A stretch of 64,000 bases of DNA. Origin: Siniperca chuatsi. Taxonomy: Eukaryota > Chordata > Actinopteri > Centrarchiformes > Sinipercidae. The position numbers were made by a program, and so were the translations under genes. Positions within the stretch are counted from its first letter, which is position 1. Each line of letters opens with the position of its first letter. The stretch is from NCBI RefSeq assembly GCF_020085105.1, contig NC_058056.1, forward strand, positions 11,778,929 through 11,842,928, in the 5' to 3' direction. Shown in pieces: positions 24,087 to 36,800 of the stretch. Under the pieces are notes generated by a model. That model did not search any database. It saw only the letters and a program-made list of their open reading frames with translations, and was not told where the DNA came from.

Positions 24087-26050
24087 AGTCGGAGGACGAG
24101 CCAACCACCACTGCTGCTTTACATGTTTGCCCAGGCTGTTGAGGGACATGACCACCAACTATCTGGATAAACAGAGGAGGGACCACAGACTGCCACTGCT
24201 GCCCACACACCATCAGCATTAACTGGCTCCCTCCAGTGGATCACACAGGTTTACGTCGCCCTCTAGTGGCCGGCCAGTGTTATGTTGTGTGTGTGCGATT
24301 CAAGTATTTTCTATTGTTTTTTTAATCTCCAACTGTGTCCCAATTAAACTGCATCTACTGAAACTAAAAAGCATACACAATTTTCAAATCTCCACAGTGT
24401 ATCACTTTGTCAGGTAGTGCCCGGGGTTAGCCTTTGTTCTTCTTGCTTTCACCTCTCAATATTCTTGGAAAGGTTTTCTTTCATTGTTTAGCTGAAACAC
24501 AGCACAGGGATCTATCCATATTTTAACCTAAATGGGTATCCACTACTGAACTGGACAGCAAAACCTGATCACCTCATCATTTAAACGGAGATAAAACATC
24601 TTTTAGTTCAACTGCAGCTCCCATAAGAGCTGTAGTCATTTTTATCTTGGTATCATGAGTTGTTCCTGTAGCTGTCTACAATGTTACTTACCTTGACTAG
24701 TTATTAGCAGCTCCTCCATTTCTTTTGTGCATTGCATTGTGGGACAATGGTATTCATCAACTCTACTATTTTTACACTCCTCCAGTGAATGCACTACATA
24801 CTGAAAACCTGGTTAAAATCTGTTGGAATTGGGACAGAGTTTGTGATTTTTGTGGTATTGTTTATGAAGTATTTATTGGTTGGTTTACAAGATCAGACCT
24901 TCACTCATGCAGACTGGAGTGTGATGTTACCTTTAATGTTTACCATGTCTTCGTCAGGCATGTTTGGTTTTCCATTCAGACAGTGCTCTGAAGTAAATAT
25001 ACAGTATCAGCCCTTATTTATAAAGGGCATACCAGCACCATTTCTCTAATTAGAGTTGTATGGAGTTGTGCTACAATTTCTACTTTTCATTAGATGTTGT
25101 TGCCTATAGAGCACATCATAAAAGGCAAAAACTTTAAGTGTACTTGAATCTTCTGAAGGGGAAATGGCACCTCATGTTAAGATATACTGTATAAAGGCTG
25201 AATCACTGCCTTACACACACGTCTTGTATGATTAGTTGTGATGAGATTTTCTGTTGAACTTATTTGTTTAGTGTTCTTTTTGCAACCAAGAAGGGTTTCC
25301 CATCACACCTTTTTTTTTCTCTAACATTTCAGCCAATCTCCATGAAGCTTAATAGACATTTCTGAATGTGCTTTCACAGCAAAGTCAACTCCAGTATGAA
25401 GTAATTTCATCTAGCATGCACTCACTTCCCAAGAGAAGAAAAAAGCTTTATTTAACTATTTATTTAAACAAACAATCTAAGGGATTATAATTTCTTATGA
25501 AAGTACATGTATAATTTATTAAGTGAACGGCTATTGATGTATATGTGATATGTGACTTAAGTCAAATGTTTGAAAACAACAAAATAGTGTATTTTTTCTT
25601 TTTCTAAGAAATTAAAATATCACAAGGTGCTGTAATGTGATTAATGAGCTGCCTTAAAAATATTGTGATTCTCAAACAGCAGCCCAAACCCAGCTTTTCT
25701 ATTATAAGGTATGCAGGAGACATTTGTCCTCACTTTAGATGCCTTGATTTAACGTCACATGATCTTATATCCTTATTGGTTAAGTTATTAAGGTTTAAAA
25801 AAAAAAACTTTAAAACTTCATATATTCTTACATAGTTTTCCTTTTTAGGGTTTTGAAATTGCACTGAATGAACCTAATGAAACCCATTACATCTCTCCTT
25901 GGTGTTTATATGCTGCTGTATGTATAATATGTAAATACTTTTCTAAGTTTGACCTTGATGAGCAATATGTAAGTCAGTGAAGAGATGAATTCATGTGCTG
26001 TAAATTTGCAATCTTAAGTCTGCGAATAAAGTTTGCCAAAACCTGTGATG
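24087..26050 (+). other. mfsd2a: mfsd2a 3' UTR
   Basis: About 1.95 kb from the TAG to the AATAAA at 26025-26030. It is AT-rich, with several ATTTA-type motifs near 25450-25620. No competing gene is seen in it; the extent is inferred from the poly(A) signal. Confidence 0.6.
26025..26030 (+). terminator. mfsd2a: Poly(A) signal, mfsd2a
   Basis: A canonical AATAAA followed by a GT-rich stretch, GTGATGTCATTG. It is the last good signal before the next gene. Confidence 0.6.
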
Positions 26051-26947
26051 TCATTGCAGTATCCTAAATCTCTCCCCCACCTTTCATGCATAGAATATTT
26101 AACCACTTGTTTCAGCAGATACCTTGATGAGGTTTATTTATTTAATATTTAGTAGACACAAATTCATGTAAGTTGGTATAAAGTACAACAATGGTAGGCA
26201 AATAGTGGCCCCCCCAACAAAAGTATTTGGACCCTTGATGAAAGCTGAATATTTCAGTTTAATAGTAATTCAAACTTTTAAATCATTTTTTGAAAATCTA
26301 CAGTAGATAATGTAAATACAAGGATTATGTAAATTCCAATAAATAGGACCTTGTAACATACTGTTTACAGAAACGTTTTGCAACACAGCATATATATTCA
26401 CGTTTATTTAGTCTTATTTGACAAATGAATATTAGCATAAGCTGCTCACAAATAGGAAAAAGTATATCAGATACAATCCAAAAAAAAAGTTTTAAGGCCT
26501 GTGTTTCTACTGCACCTGTAAAACGTTGCCGCCCCAATGAACAATGCTGAAAAATGAAAAAAGAAGTGGTTACTGAACCACCATAGTGAGCCATATCATT
26601 ATTAAATATTATTTTTATCAATCAGTTAACCTTATTTAATTTAATTTATTTTAATGTTATGAAAATATTAGGGCTGAATCACCTCACTTTAAGTCAGTTT
26701 GTTTCCAAAAACTCACTTGCTAGAGTTATTATGTCAAGATAGTGTGACTTGAATCAAGAAAATAATTAAACAAAGAAATCGTCAGTCAAGAAAAACTGCC
26801 GCTGGTTCCTTTTAGAGGCTGAAATCAACCAAAACGAAGCTGAAGGCTGCCAATTTATCCTCGCCACTAATTATCTCCAGCCGTGACTGAAAGGTGGTTT
26901 TACGCGCAGATTGAAAGGGAGCGGTGGAAGGACAGCAGTCTGTTGCG
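26051..26947. other. Spacer and upstream region of the ZP3-type gene
   Basis: About 900 bp of AT-rich DNA with no exon found. Open reading continues in frame upstream of the ZP3 start codon to 26924, but without an ATG. Confidence 0.5.
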
Positions 26948-29553
26948 ATGAAAACAAAGTGGCGTTTCTATATTTTGTGGAGTGTTTTATCACTTGGCCT
27001 CCTCAGCTGTGCAGTGGACACTTATGAATCTCCATTTACTAGAAGGAAAAAGGTTTTCAAACTGGGTACGCCAAAATCCAAACCAATTAAACTGTCGACA
27101 ACAGAAGACAGGAAATCTGCCAGCACTTCTCCATCTCATCTCAGTTCCCAAAGGCCCGACCCTCCTCCGACACCTGGAGAACATCGATCCAAGCGACAAG
27201 ATAAGCCCGAGGCAAAGCTCCAGTCGGACTTTGCTTACCTCCCAGACGTTTCTGTAACCTGCTCCACGTCTGACTTTGTCGTGAGGGTCAAACCATCTTT
27301 CTACGGTCTGGGCGCAGATGCAACGGAGCTGAAATTAGGAAGCACCTGCAGAAGCAACGGGGTTCTCAGACCGTACGGCGACCTGCTTTTCACGTATCCT
27401 CTGACAGCGTGTGATGCCGTGCGTCAGGTAAGATTTCCACGAATGTCATTTGTTTCCAGTCTCTCCTTGCATAATCTTGAAATCACAATTTCCGACCCCT
27501 CTTGACAGTCACCAGACGGGTATCTTGTCTACAAATTCGTGCTTCATCATGAGCCTTCGCCAAAACGTTTCCCAAGCAGAGCGCACCGGATCGATGTCGA
27601 CATTGAATGCCGATATCAAAGGTTCGACTTGTCTTGCTATTTTCAACATCGTGTGTGTGTAAGCCCATTACTGACACCCTCCAAAACCTTGCCCAGGAAC
27701 CATCATGTGTACCAACTGACTGTGCTGCCTATCTGGAAGACTGCTGTTGTGCGTAAAAGGCTGAAAGGAGGTCCGAATGACTTCCAGATCGAGTTGATGG
27801 ACGGTATGTTTAAAGAACTGTGGACTGTAATGATTAAGAGCTGATTCCCCTTTCAGTGCAAATGTTTTTGTATGTTACAAATATCTGTGAAGTGGCTCCA
27901 TTTGATGATATATTTTAATGAACTCTTAGATTCATGGAGCAGACCGGCCAAGTCCCAGGTGTACCAGCTTGGAAAGACTGTTAATTTCCAGGTCTCTGCT
28001 CTTCATCATCCAACTGGTGGGAAACTGTACATCAATAGCTGCTATGCTACACCATCCAGTGGCTCTAAATCATCCCTCAAATACACTATCATTGACAATT
28101 TTGGGTGAGTATTATGGACAGTAATGCGTTTTAAAATCTTTTGGGTTTACCATTGGTTTCCTGATTTGCAATTTACTGAGATTGTTGTCATCCATAGCTG
28201 TATGCTGGACAGCAAGAGAGACCCAGGGGCCTCTCAGTTCATCTCTCGGACAGACAAGACGCTGAGATTCTCCCTAGAGGCTTTCCAGTTCACTTCTGAC
28301 CCTGACATGGAGGTGAGCACGGAGCATAATTCTCCGGATTCACACAGTTTTAACTGCGGCTTAACCCTGTTTCCATTTTTAGGTCAGTATTCACTGCAGA
28401 TTGTTTGTCACATCTGAGGACCCAGGTCCTTCACACAAATCATGCACCTACAGAGGAAACAGGTGAGCCATTCCATCACTATAGGTGACTTTTTCTTGCT
28501 GCTGTTTCCAAGCGGATTGAGCATATTTATGCATTTGCCATGATAGGTGGAAGGCCCTTACTGGTGATGACTCCATTTGTAAATGCTGTGATTCACAATG
28601 TGTGACCTCTAAACCCCGGAGGGCCATGATGGAAGGTATGTGGCAGTCATATTTATTTTATTTTTTTTTAGCCCTGATTTTAAATTTCTAGGAAATATTT
28701 CTGTTGTGGTTCCTTTAAGTGTCACATCTCTAACGGACAATTCTCAAACTAAAAAACTTCACATGTGAAAGTGATCATACATTTTCTTGTGATCATTACA
28801 AATGGCTATGTCTCTACTTTTCTTCAAGGCTCTGCCAGCAGTGGGTCATTGCTGGTCTCTAATCAGCCGTACACAGCAGAAGATGGCTTTCTACCAGTCA
28901 GTTCCTCCTCAGTCAGCATGAGCAGAGAAGGCGAGGCCACAATCAATCATTACATTGATGAGCTGCACAGTCATGAGAACCGGTGGGAAAGTGCAGATGT
29001 AGTAAAATATGATGATGCTGATGAAGAAGAGCAAGTCTACACAGATGATGAAGAGGAGGAGGAAGAGCTTGATGAAGAAGGAAGTGGGGTTATCCTTGGG
29101 GTGATAGCAGAACCTGATTTAGATGAGTTAGGTTTTAGGGAGAGGGTCTTAGTGGAGGAGAAACAGTCTGAAGTGACTGATTCAGATCAGTTCAAAGAGG
29201 ATCAGTCTAGGTATACAGTACAAGAGCATTTTACAGAGAGTGAAAAAGAAGAGGAGAGATTTGAAGGAAGAGATGAGATCTCTGAAGTACAGCAGGCAAT
29301 CCATTTGAATCAGAAGGAAGGTAAAGTGTTGCGTCACTGGGTGCAGTTGGGGCCAATGTTACCATCAGAAGTCAGTTTACAGGGGGAGTTACAGCCACTG
29401 GTCTCTGAAGGTGAAGAAGAAAACAGGAAACATACGGGTAGCAGTGAAGAGGTTGACAGGATGATAGCCTCTGAGGTGGAGTGGAAGAAGGATGATGGTC
29501 TGGCAGACTTAGTAGATGATAAGGAGATGACCTGGTATTTCACATGGCGGTAG
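26948..29553 (+). CDS. zp3: Zona pellucida sperm-binding protein 3-like (ZP3 family) with long acidic tail
   Basis: Secreted egg-coat (chorion) glycoprotein whose ZP module polymerises into filaments. Eight exons: 26948-27427, 27509-27621, 27697-27803, 27930-28104, 28198-28312, 28383-28462, 28547-28635 and 28829-29553; 627 aa. A signal peptide (residues 1-21) is followed by a basic, proline-rich stretch ending in the furin-like RSKR (80-83). The ZP-N half has the four expected cysteines (C105, C134, C155, C194). The ZP-C half follows, with GCMLDSK, VSIHCRLF, KSCTYRGN and the cluster CKCCDSQC. KPRR at 379-382 is a candidate consensus cleavage site. Exon 8 then encodes about 240 residues that are very acidic (DDEEEEEELDEE near 29040-29085), with no clear transmembrane helix. 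Most ZP3 proteins are near 420 aa, so the tail is unusual. I did not resolve the paralogue (zp3c/zp3d types are possible). Confidence 0.9.
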
Positions 29554-29631
29554 TATTAGTTTAATGAATCGATCAGTACTCTGCTTAAAGACTGTTGTAA
29601 CTCTCCATATCAGGATATTCTGACTCATTTC

Positions 29632-29637
29632 AATAAA
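29632..29637 (+). terminator. zp3: Poly(A) signal, ZP3-type gene
   Basis: AATAAA 79 bp after the TAG stop, so the 3' UTR is very short, as is common for egg-coat genes. Confidence 0.75.
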
Positions 29638-29659
29638 AACATGAAAATGCAGTTGATGA

Positions 29660-30640
29660 GACTCTATCATAACATGACACCATTTCTTTTCTAAGATTTG
29701 ATCTTCAACATTATGAATGCTCATAGTAGTTGACATAATCAGTTCAGCCATGTCAGTATTACCTGTGACAATTAGAACTACATACTTGTATCATACTGTG
29801 CCATACAGACTTGAGGCTCAAGAAGAGAAGGCTGAAATAAGAGCATTGCATTCAAATGGGGAAAGGGGAAAATGCAACACTGAATATCAGACTAACAGGA
29901 AATTTAGATGGAAAAGGATCCTCCTCAGTCAATGGGACAATTTGATCTGTCCATAAATCTTTATTTCCATTATGAATGATCATTTATTACATTACAGTCT
30001 GTGAAACCAGGTTGAAATATTATAGTTCAACGCAGAAATACCCCACTGTTTGAGCCATAACTGTGAGGAAAGGCAATGCCTCCATTATCAGTAACTAAAA
30101 GCAGCAGAAAATGTGCTCCAAAATAATGATTCTACCATTGCTTTACATGTCTGCTCATTGTTTCTGTGACAATAATGGTCATGCACATAGATAGATTTCA
30201 ATCATAGAAAATGATGTGGGATTTTTAAGAACATATATTTGGATATGATTTAAGAGCTATACAAACAAACTTGATTTAAATGATATTAGGGTTTAACACA
30301 ACATTGCAAACAAGACATGTCTGTAAAGACCCTCTAAACATGAAAACAAGAAAAATAACTTAAGATAATTAATATTTTTTAACAAATATAATTGGTGTGG
30401 AAACTCTTTTGGAGACAATACAGAACAGAAGTCTGTAGCACAGATCCATCATTACTGGATGTGTTAAATGTACACATTTTTGCTATATTTACAGGAGAGC
30501 CCAAAAGTCCCATTGTTAGGAGTACTGACAAAAGCTCTGATTCAGCAGGACATAAGTGATACAATCATTGTGTGACACTAGAGGGTGGTATATTCCCATC
30601 TCTTGCAATGGTAAAGCTCAGAAGACCCTCTGGCAAAAGA
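29660..30640. other. Convergent spacer between the ZP3-type gene and nhsl3
   Basis: Both genes end towards this region. It holds no recognised coding sequence. A minus-strand AATAAA near 29960 could be a more distal nhsl3 poly(A) site. Confidence 0.5.
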
Positions 30641-30648
30641 ATATATGC

Positions 30649-30658
30649 TTTATTTATT
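30649..30658 (-). terminator. nhsl3: Poly(A) signals, nhsl3 terminal exon
   Basis: On the minus strand AATAAATAAA overlaps two signals, about 180 bases after the proposed terminal stop (30838-30836). Confidence 0.55.
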
Positions 30659-30835
30659 CCTAGTTAAATACAAAATGAGTACTTGAGAAAATTAAGACCC
30701 ACACCATTAACATCAAATTCAAAGGATTTCTCATCTATCAAAATCCAGATTCTTGTCTCTCACACACAAAGACCAACTTGCAGCAAATTCAGTGTAATTG
30801 ATAAGTCCTTCCCAGGTCTCCTTCAGTCTTTACAA

Positions 30836-33800
30836 TCATGTTGATGGTATCTCTCCTCCTTCAACAGTACCTGCTGTCCCATTTGTTTTCTCTGTAGCAT
30901 CTGAGGTTGAAGAAATTAGACAATTAGTTTAATGGAGGGCAGAAGAAGTTGTACAATAAAATAAAAACTGATTTTTAGCCACACTAATGGCATGGCTCTA
31001 GGGATGTCGGTTGGTTGGTCCACCACTTTGGTCCAGACTGAAACTATTGGATGGATTGCCATGAAATTTTATACAAACATTCATGTCCCCCTCAGGATGA
31101 ATTGTAATCACTTTAGTGATCCCCTGACTTTTCATCTCTTTAATTTGTCTAATATTTTGGTTTATGATGTACTGCACTTTAGTGCTGATTAGTGAATGTT
31201 AGCATGCTAACAAGCTAAACTAAGATGGTGATCATGGTAAACATTACACCTGCTAAACCTGCATTCACACAATGTCAGGAGAATGGAAAGAAGTGGGAAA
31301 CCTCACATTCCCACATTATTCCAGACACCACTAACCTTGTAGTTAATTCATTTAAATAGCTAAATTAAATTAGCTACTTTTGCAGTGTTACATATTTGGA
31401 GGGGTTTGTTAAATTTTTTTCCACCAAGTGGGAGGTATCGTCACTGTCAGAAATTCCAGATATCTCAGACTCAGAATTACAACTTGGAAGCTGACGTGAA
31501 GACTTTTTTTGACTTAGTTGCTCGTAATTACGGTCAAAATGATAGGACGCATATTAGGCAGCATGTTAGGACTGTCAGTGCAAGCATATTAGCATGCTGC
31601 TGTTAGTATTTAGCTCAAAGGATTGCTGTGCCTTAGTATAGCTTCACAGAGCTGCTAGCATGGCTGTATAGACTCTTCTTGATTCAAACAAAAGAAATGA
31701 ATCATATCATTTCAAGTCTAATTCTGATGTGTTTTATTTATAGTGGATGGTCTCTCTTACCCCTGATATCCTCTTGCAGTGCTTCCTGTCCTGCAGTTTG
31801 CTCTGTTCCTTCACTGGTCTCATTCTCTTTGCCTTTCGTTTTGGGTTTCTTTGCAACAGGTGGTGGCACCTTGACTCCCTTCTGCACCGACTCTGCTTCA
31901 CTCACCACCTTCGTTACAGAGGAAACCTCCAGGTTCTTTTGTATAGTTGACATGGTCTCCGGCGCCGGCTTGGTCTCAATCACCACCTTCTTGTTGCTCT
32001 TGGAGAAGATAAAGCTTGCTGTGCTGGAGGGGGACTTATGGAGGTCTATTGGTGATGTTGGTGAGTGCAAGCTGAGGCGAGATGCAGGGCCATCTTTTGA
32101 TCTGGCTGCTGTCCTCAGGCGGATGGCCTCTTGTAGGTTCATGGAAGGAGAGGTGGTCATGGCAGGAGGAGACTTTTTCGTAGGGGAGAGGACTGTGGAT
32201 GAAGATGCAGGTGGAACCACAAGAGACTGGGACTTGGGCAGAGCTGGTTGTGAAGTAACTATGGCAGGTTCAGAGGTGTATGTGGGAGACATGGGAGCAG
32301 TCAAGATCAAAGACCTTCTGATGGGCTTCTGAGGAGCCTCACCACTGGCAGATGAGGTTTGGACCTGATTACTGGGCTGCTGATTCCTCATCGTGACCTC
32401 AGCCTCTGGTTGCTCCTGAGCTTTAGGAGGCTCAGGGTTACTATTGACGGACCGCAGCTTGACCATCTGCAGAAGGGAGGGGGTGACAATGGGAGAGAGT
32501 TCCTTCTGTACAACAGTGACAGATGTCAGCTCCGAGGTTTGGTTTTCTGTGCTTGCAGGATTAGGCTGGTGCTTAATGCTGGCAAGACCCTGCACAGGTA
32601 AAGGTGGAGGTAAAGGAATGTTTCCAGGTGGAGAAGGAGCAGGTTCTTGAGCCTTTTCTGGTGAAGGAGAGTTTTCAAGAGCTGGTGGGATAGAGACTTC
32701 AGATGGTGGTGAAGGGGAGGCCTCCTGGGTTGTAGGACCATCAGTGTTCGGGGGTACAACCTGAGGTTGGTGGAGAAGCTGTTTGGGATGCAGAGGTGGA
32801 ATACTCTGAGGGGGAGTGAGAATACTGTTAGATGAAACTGGGTTGCTATTAGATTCGGATGGGATGTTCTCTTGTGGAAAATCAATCTCCTGCTCTGACG
32901 ACTGGGATTGTGACGGTAGGGGTGGTGGAGGTGTAATACTTTGTGGTGGAGTGAGCTTGCTAACAGGTGTTGTCTCTTCAGAAGACTGACGGGCATTCTC
33001 TTGAGAAGATGGAGGAGAAACCTCTTCAGTGGACATAGTGGAGACTTCTTTAGGAAGCAGAGGGGAGACCTCGATAACCAATGGACGGGAGACCGCTTTA
33101 ACTGGTGAAGGAGATATCACTGTAACCAGTGTGGGGGAGACATCTTTAAAAAGTGTAGTGGGGACTTCTTGAACCACAGTAGGAGGGGACTCTTTGGGCC
33201 TCACAGGAGAAACTTCTTTAGGTGGTGGTGGTGGAGGAGAAACCTCTTTAAGTGTCGGTAGAGGGGAGAATTTTTTAGTCGTAGGAGGAGAGACTGCTTC
33301 AAGTGGTGGAGGGGGAGCCATATATGGTGGGGGAGGTGGGATACTCAGGGGTGGAGGTACGATCCCCTGGGATGTACTGGGCTTCTGTGGTTCAGCCTCT
33401 GTGGTCACCCTAACACATTCTGTTTTCATCACTGATATGACAGATGTAGTTGTACAAGAGGAGTCACCACCAGGAGTGGACCTTTCTGGTGCCACCTGAA
33501 CAGGTATAACTAAACTCTCCTCACCAAACATTGGGGGAGGCGGAAGAGGGAAATCAGTCTCATCAGGCCCACCGAGCCCCATTGGTGAAGGTGGTGGGGG
33601 CCAGGACGACTCAGGGGATACAACAACTTTTAGTGATGGGACAGAAGCAACCTCTGTGGTCTGTTTGGTGGGGGGTTGTGGAGGATGATGTACTGAAGGA
33701 GGAGAGGGAGATGGAGGAATGCGTACCAATGAAATGGCAGGTAACATGTCCATATTAGTCTTTACCTCTGTAGCTTGTGTGGATGTCTTTTTGGCTTCTT

Positions 33801-36800
33801 CTTCTCTCACTGCTGCCAGCCTTACTTCACGTTTCTCTACAGCCTTCACTAACATCCCATTTAATATGTCACTTACTCTTACTTTCTCAACTTCTGTCTC
33901 TTTGCTCTTTCCTTTCATATCAACATCAGCCACTCTCTCATTGTCCTCTTTGTGAATCTCTGCATTCAAAATCACACTTTCTTGAACTTTCTTTGTCTCA
34001 AGCACATGTAGGGATCCATTATAGGACTCTACTGTTATAATCGGATTCTTTTGTTTTATTTCTATCACCAAGCTCTTCACAGAGCCCTCTGTAGATGCAT
34101 TAGGAGGCTGTCTCTGTTGTCTCCTGTCCTTTGGATTCTTCTTTATGATGGCGTAAATGTTATCAGGTGCCGGTGGTCCCAGCAGCAACTCAAAGGTACG
34201 CTTGTTGTGAGCCCATACCTCTGGAGGAGGGGGTGGAGGTGCATGGACTTTAGGTGGTGGAGGGATGTTGAAGAGTTTTCTCAAGGTCCTTACAGAGGGG
34301 CTGACACTGGCAATATCGACTGAGGTGTTGAGCTTGAGATCCTCTTTGGTTTTTGTGTTTTCAGGAGCCTCTGACTGTGTTGAAGCACCATGAGTGGACC
34401 CAGGAAAAAATCTTTGAAACATTGCTGAGATGCCTCTCTTGTGCCTTGGAGATGAGCTGTGGGGCTGTTTAGAAAGCTGTGCAGATGTGCCATCTTGGCT
34501 GGAGTAGCCACTGGACGGGGAGACTATTTTGCTTAGCTTATTCTCCTGAAGTGGTTCCTGCTTCTCTTGTGAAGCATCTTTGGAAACAGTTTCCTCTGCC
34601 TTTAGTGCCTGCAGCTGGGATACGATGGGACTGAATGACACAGAACCTGTAGAGTCATCCAGAGAACTGGTGTCAGCATTGTATCCAGGGCTGTCTATGA
34701 TTCTGGAGGGTATGGGAGAAGATCCTGATTTGTTTTTTTCATTTTCCTCACCTGATGCTAAGATGCTATGGAGAGAAGATTCCCCTGAAATGACCCTAAC
34801 CTCTGCCAGATCACGTGACCGTCGCTTCATCTTATTGTGAAGGGAATAGGAGCGGCTTGGAGGAGGAGGAGCCCTCTTGGGCTTCATGACAGAGAGGCTA
34901 CGCACAAACGGCCCCTCTTTCTTAACCTCGTCTCCCTTAATAACAAACTTGCCATTGGAGGTGCATTTTGAAGCCTTGCTGATGGAGGAGTGAACACTGA
35001 TTTTGTCCTCTTTAGCAGAGGCATCTCCGTCTTGTGACCTCTTCTGTCTCGGGGTGCTGCTGCTGGAGATGGTCGAGGAGTCAGATACCAAGGTCTCTGA
35101 GGACTCAGAGTTGCTCCAACAAGAGCTGTCGGACATATTAGGAGGGTTGTAGTGGGAGGCAGAGGTGGAGGCTCTGGAGGAAGCTCTGGAGGAAGTGGTT
35201 CTGTAGGAAGAGGCTCTAGAGGAAGCACGGGAGGGGGCCGGGCTGGACAGCAGCAGGCTGCTCTTGCTGACGGTGCGGACGCTGTTGCGACTCCGTCCAC
35301 GGCTGATTTCCACCACATCGATGGAGGGTGGCAGCACAGCATTGGGAATGATTTTGGACATGTAGGGGGCCTGGGGTGACATGGACATGACAGGGCTGGG
35401 CTGCTCCTGCTCAAGGCTGTTGGCAGTGGTCATCCAGGGAACAGCCAGGGATCGAGGCCTCTGCTCACCTGATAAGTCAGGGCCCAGTCGGTGCAGCAGG
35501 GCCAGGTCATCCCTATGACCAGCATGGGTGGCACCAAGCTGCTTGAGATGGTTTTTGTTGAGGGGCTGGATGACGTTCATGTTCTGAAGGCCGGAGCTGG
35601 CTCCTCTTTGTGACTCTGTTGCCTGCTGTGGCCCATCAGTGGTTGGGCTGTTGTCAGTTTCACCATTATAAAGCTGTTCCTCATCTAACCTCTGAATCAG
35701 TGTCCAACCCACTCTGTCCAGCCCTGAAAGAAGACAGGAGGACTAATTAGCAAGTTCATATTAATAAGTAAGGAAATGGACATGCAAAGAAACCATACAT
35801 CATCATTATTTTCTATATAGAAGACAGTAACATAACCATATTTAATACCATGATATTTCTGAATATACTGTTGCTCATACAATTTAAAGAGTAATTCGCA
35901 GACAGATGTCTTTTGTAGGTAATACTTTTAAATGATGAGCTGCATACCCAGTTCTCTCTGAACATGCTGTGGGATACCCACAACAGTCCTCCTGTGTTTT
36001 CTCCTCGTCTTGGCCTTTTCTGACTTTTTCCCAGAGTTCAAGGGCCTGAATGTTGATTCTGGGCAGACAGAGGCATAAGAGAAAAGAGAAAAACATCATT
36101 GTTTGATCCTTAAAAAATTCAATTTAAACTGAATCCAATCTGTACATCTCACCCATTAAATGTTGAACCTGCCATGTTATGTGGGTGCATCAGCATATGT
36201 TGTATAATGACCAAAATGGGATATAAATAGTATTTATGCTTGTGGTTAAGTTACCTTGCCTGGTGAGACCAGAGCGGGAAGATCTTGTGGACACAGATGA
36301 TTGTACAGAGACGATAGAAGATGTGTCAGCAATGGTACTGTCTGTCATAAAGCCTCCACCTTCCCCGTCTGTGTGGACCATCATTGCCGACTGGCAAAAG
36401 GAGAAACAGAATCCTTTTGGAAAAAATCTCTTATACAAGAACTGTGCATTTGCAGTAAGTGTGAGAAAAAACTGCAATTCTGGGTGTGATGTGTCACTTA
36501 CAATTGTGCTTTCATTATCCTGGTAATCCATTCCATTATTGGTTTCTGCAAAGAGTGTAACATTTAACTCTGCAGATTTATAATGGCATTTAAAATTCTT
36601 AGCAGTGATTATATCCTCTGGTGCACATCCTCTTGAGTAATATCCAGACAGTATGCAACATGTTGGCATGGGACACCTCTAATTTAGTGCACAGACTGTA
36701 AGAGTGTTTTGTACCTTCCTGCTGCATCATTTTCAATCCTTCCAGGGCCTCTGTGTGAAGGTTCTCCAGGTACTTGGGCCTGCTGGCCTCGATGAACACG

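Noticed and set aside
26924..26947. Upstream extension of the ZP3-type ORF
   Set aside because: Open in frame but starts from GTG, not ATG; the ATG at 26948 is directly followed by a good signal peptide.
27661..27696. Alternative donor GTAAGC giving a 38-nt intron in the ZP3 gene
   Set aside because: Too short for a vertebrate intron and it breaks the phase and the CRYQRNHHVYQ match.
31679..32332. Plus-strand 217-aa ORF
   Set aside because: Lies antisense over the 3' end of the nhsl3 giant exon, which has clear homology; the ORF has none.
33194..33499. Plus-strand Gly-rich ORF of 101 aa
   Set aside because: Antisense of the proline-rich nhsl3 exon; Gly codons are the complement of Pro codons. 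No separate evidence of a gene.
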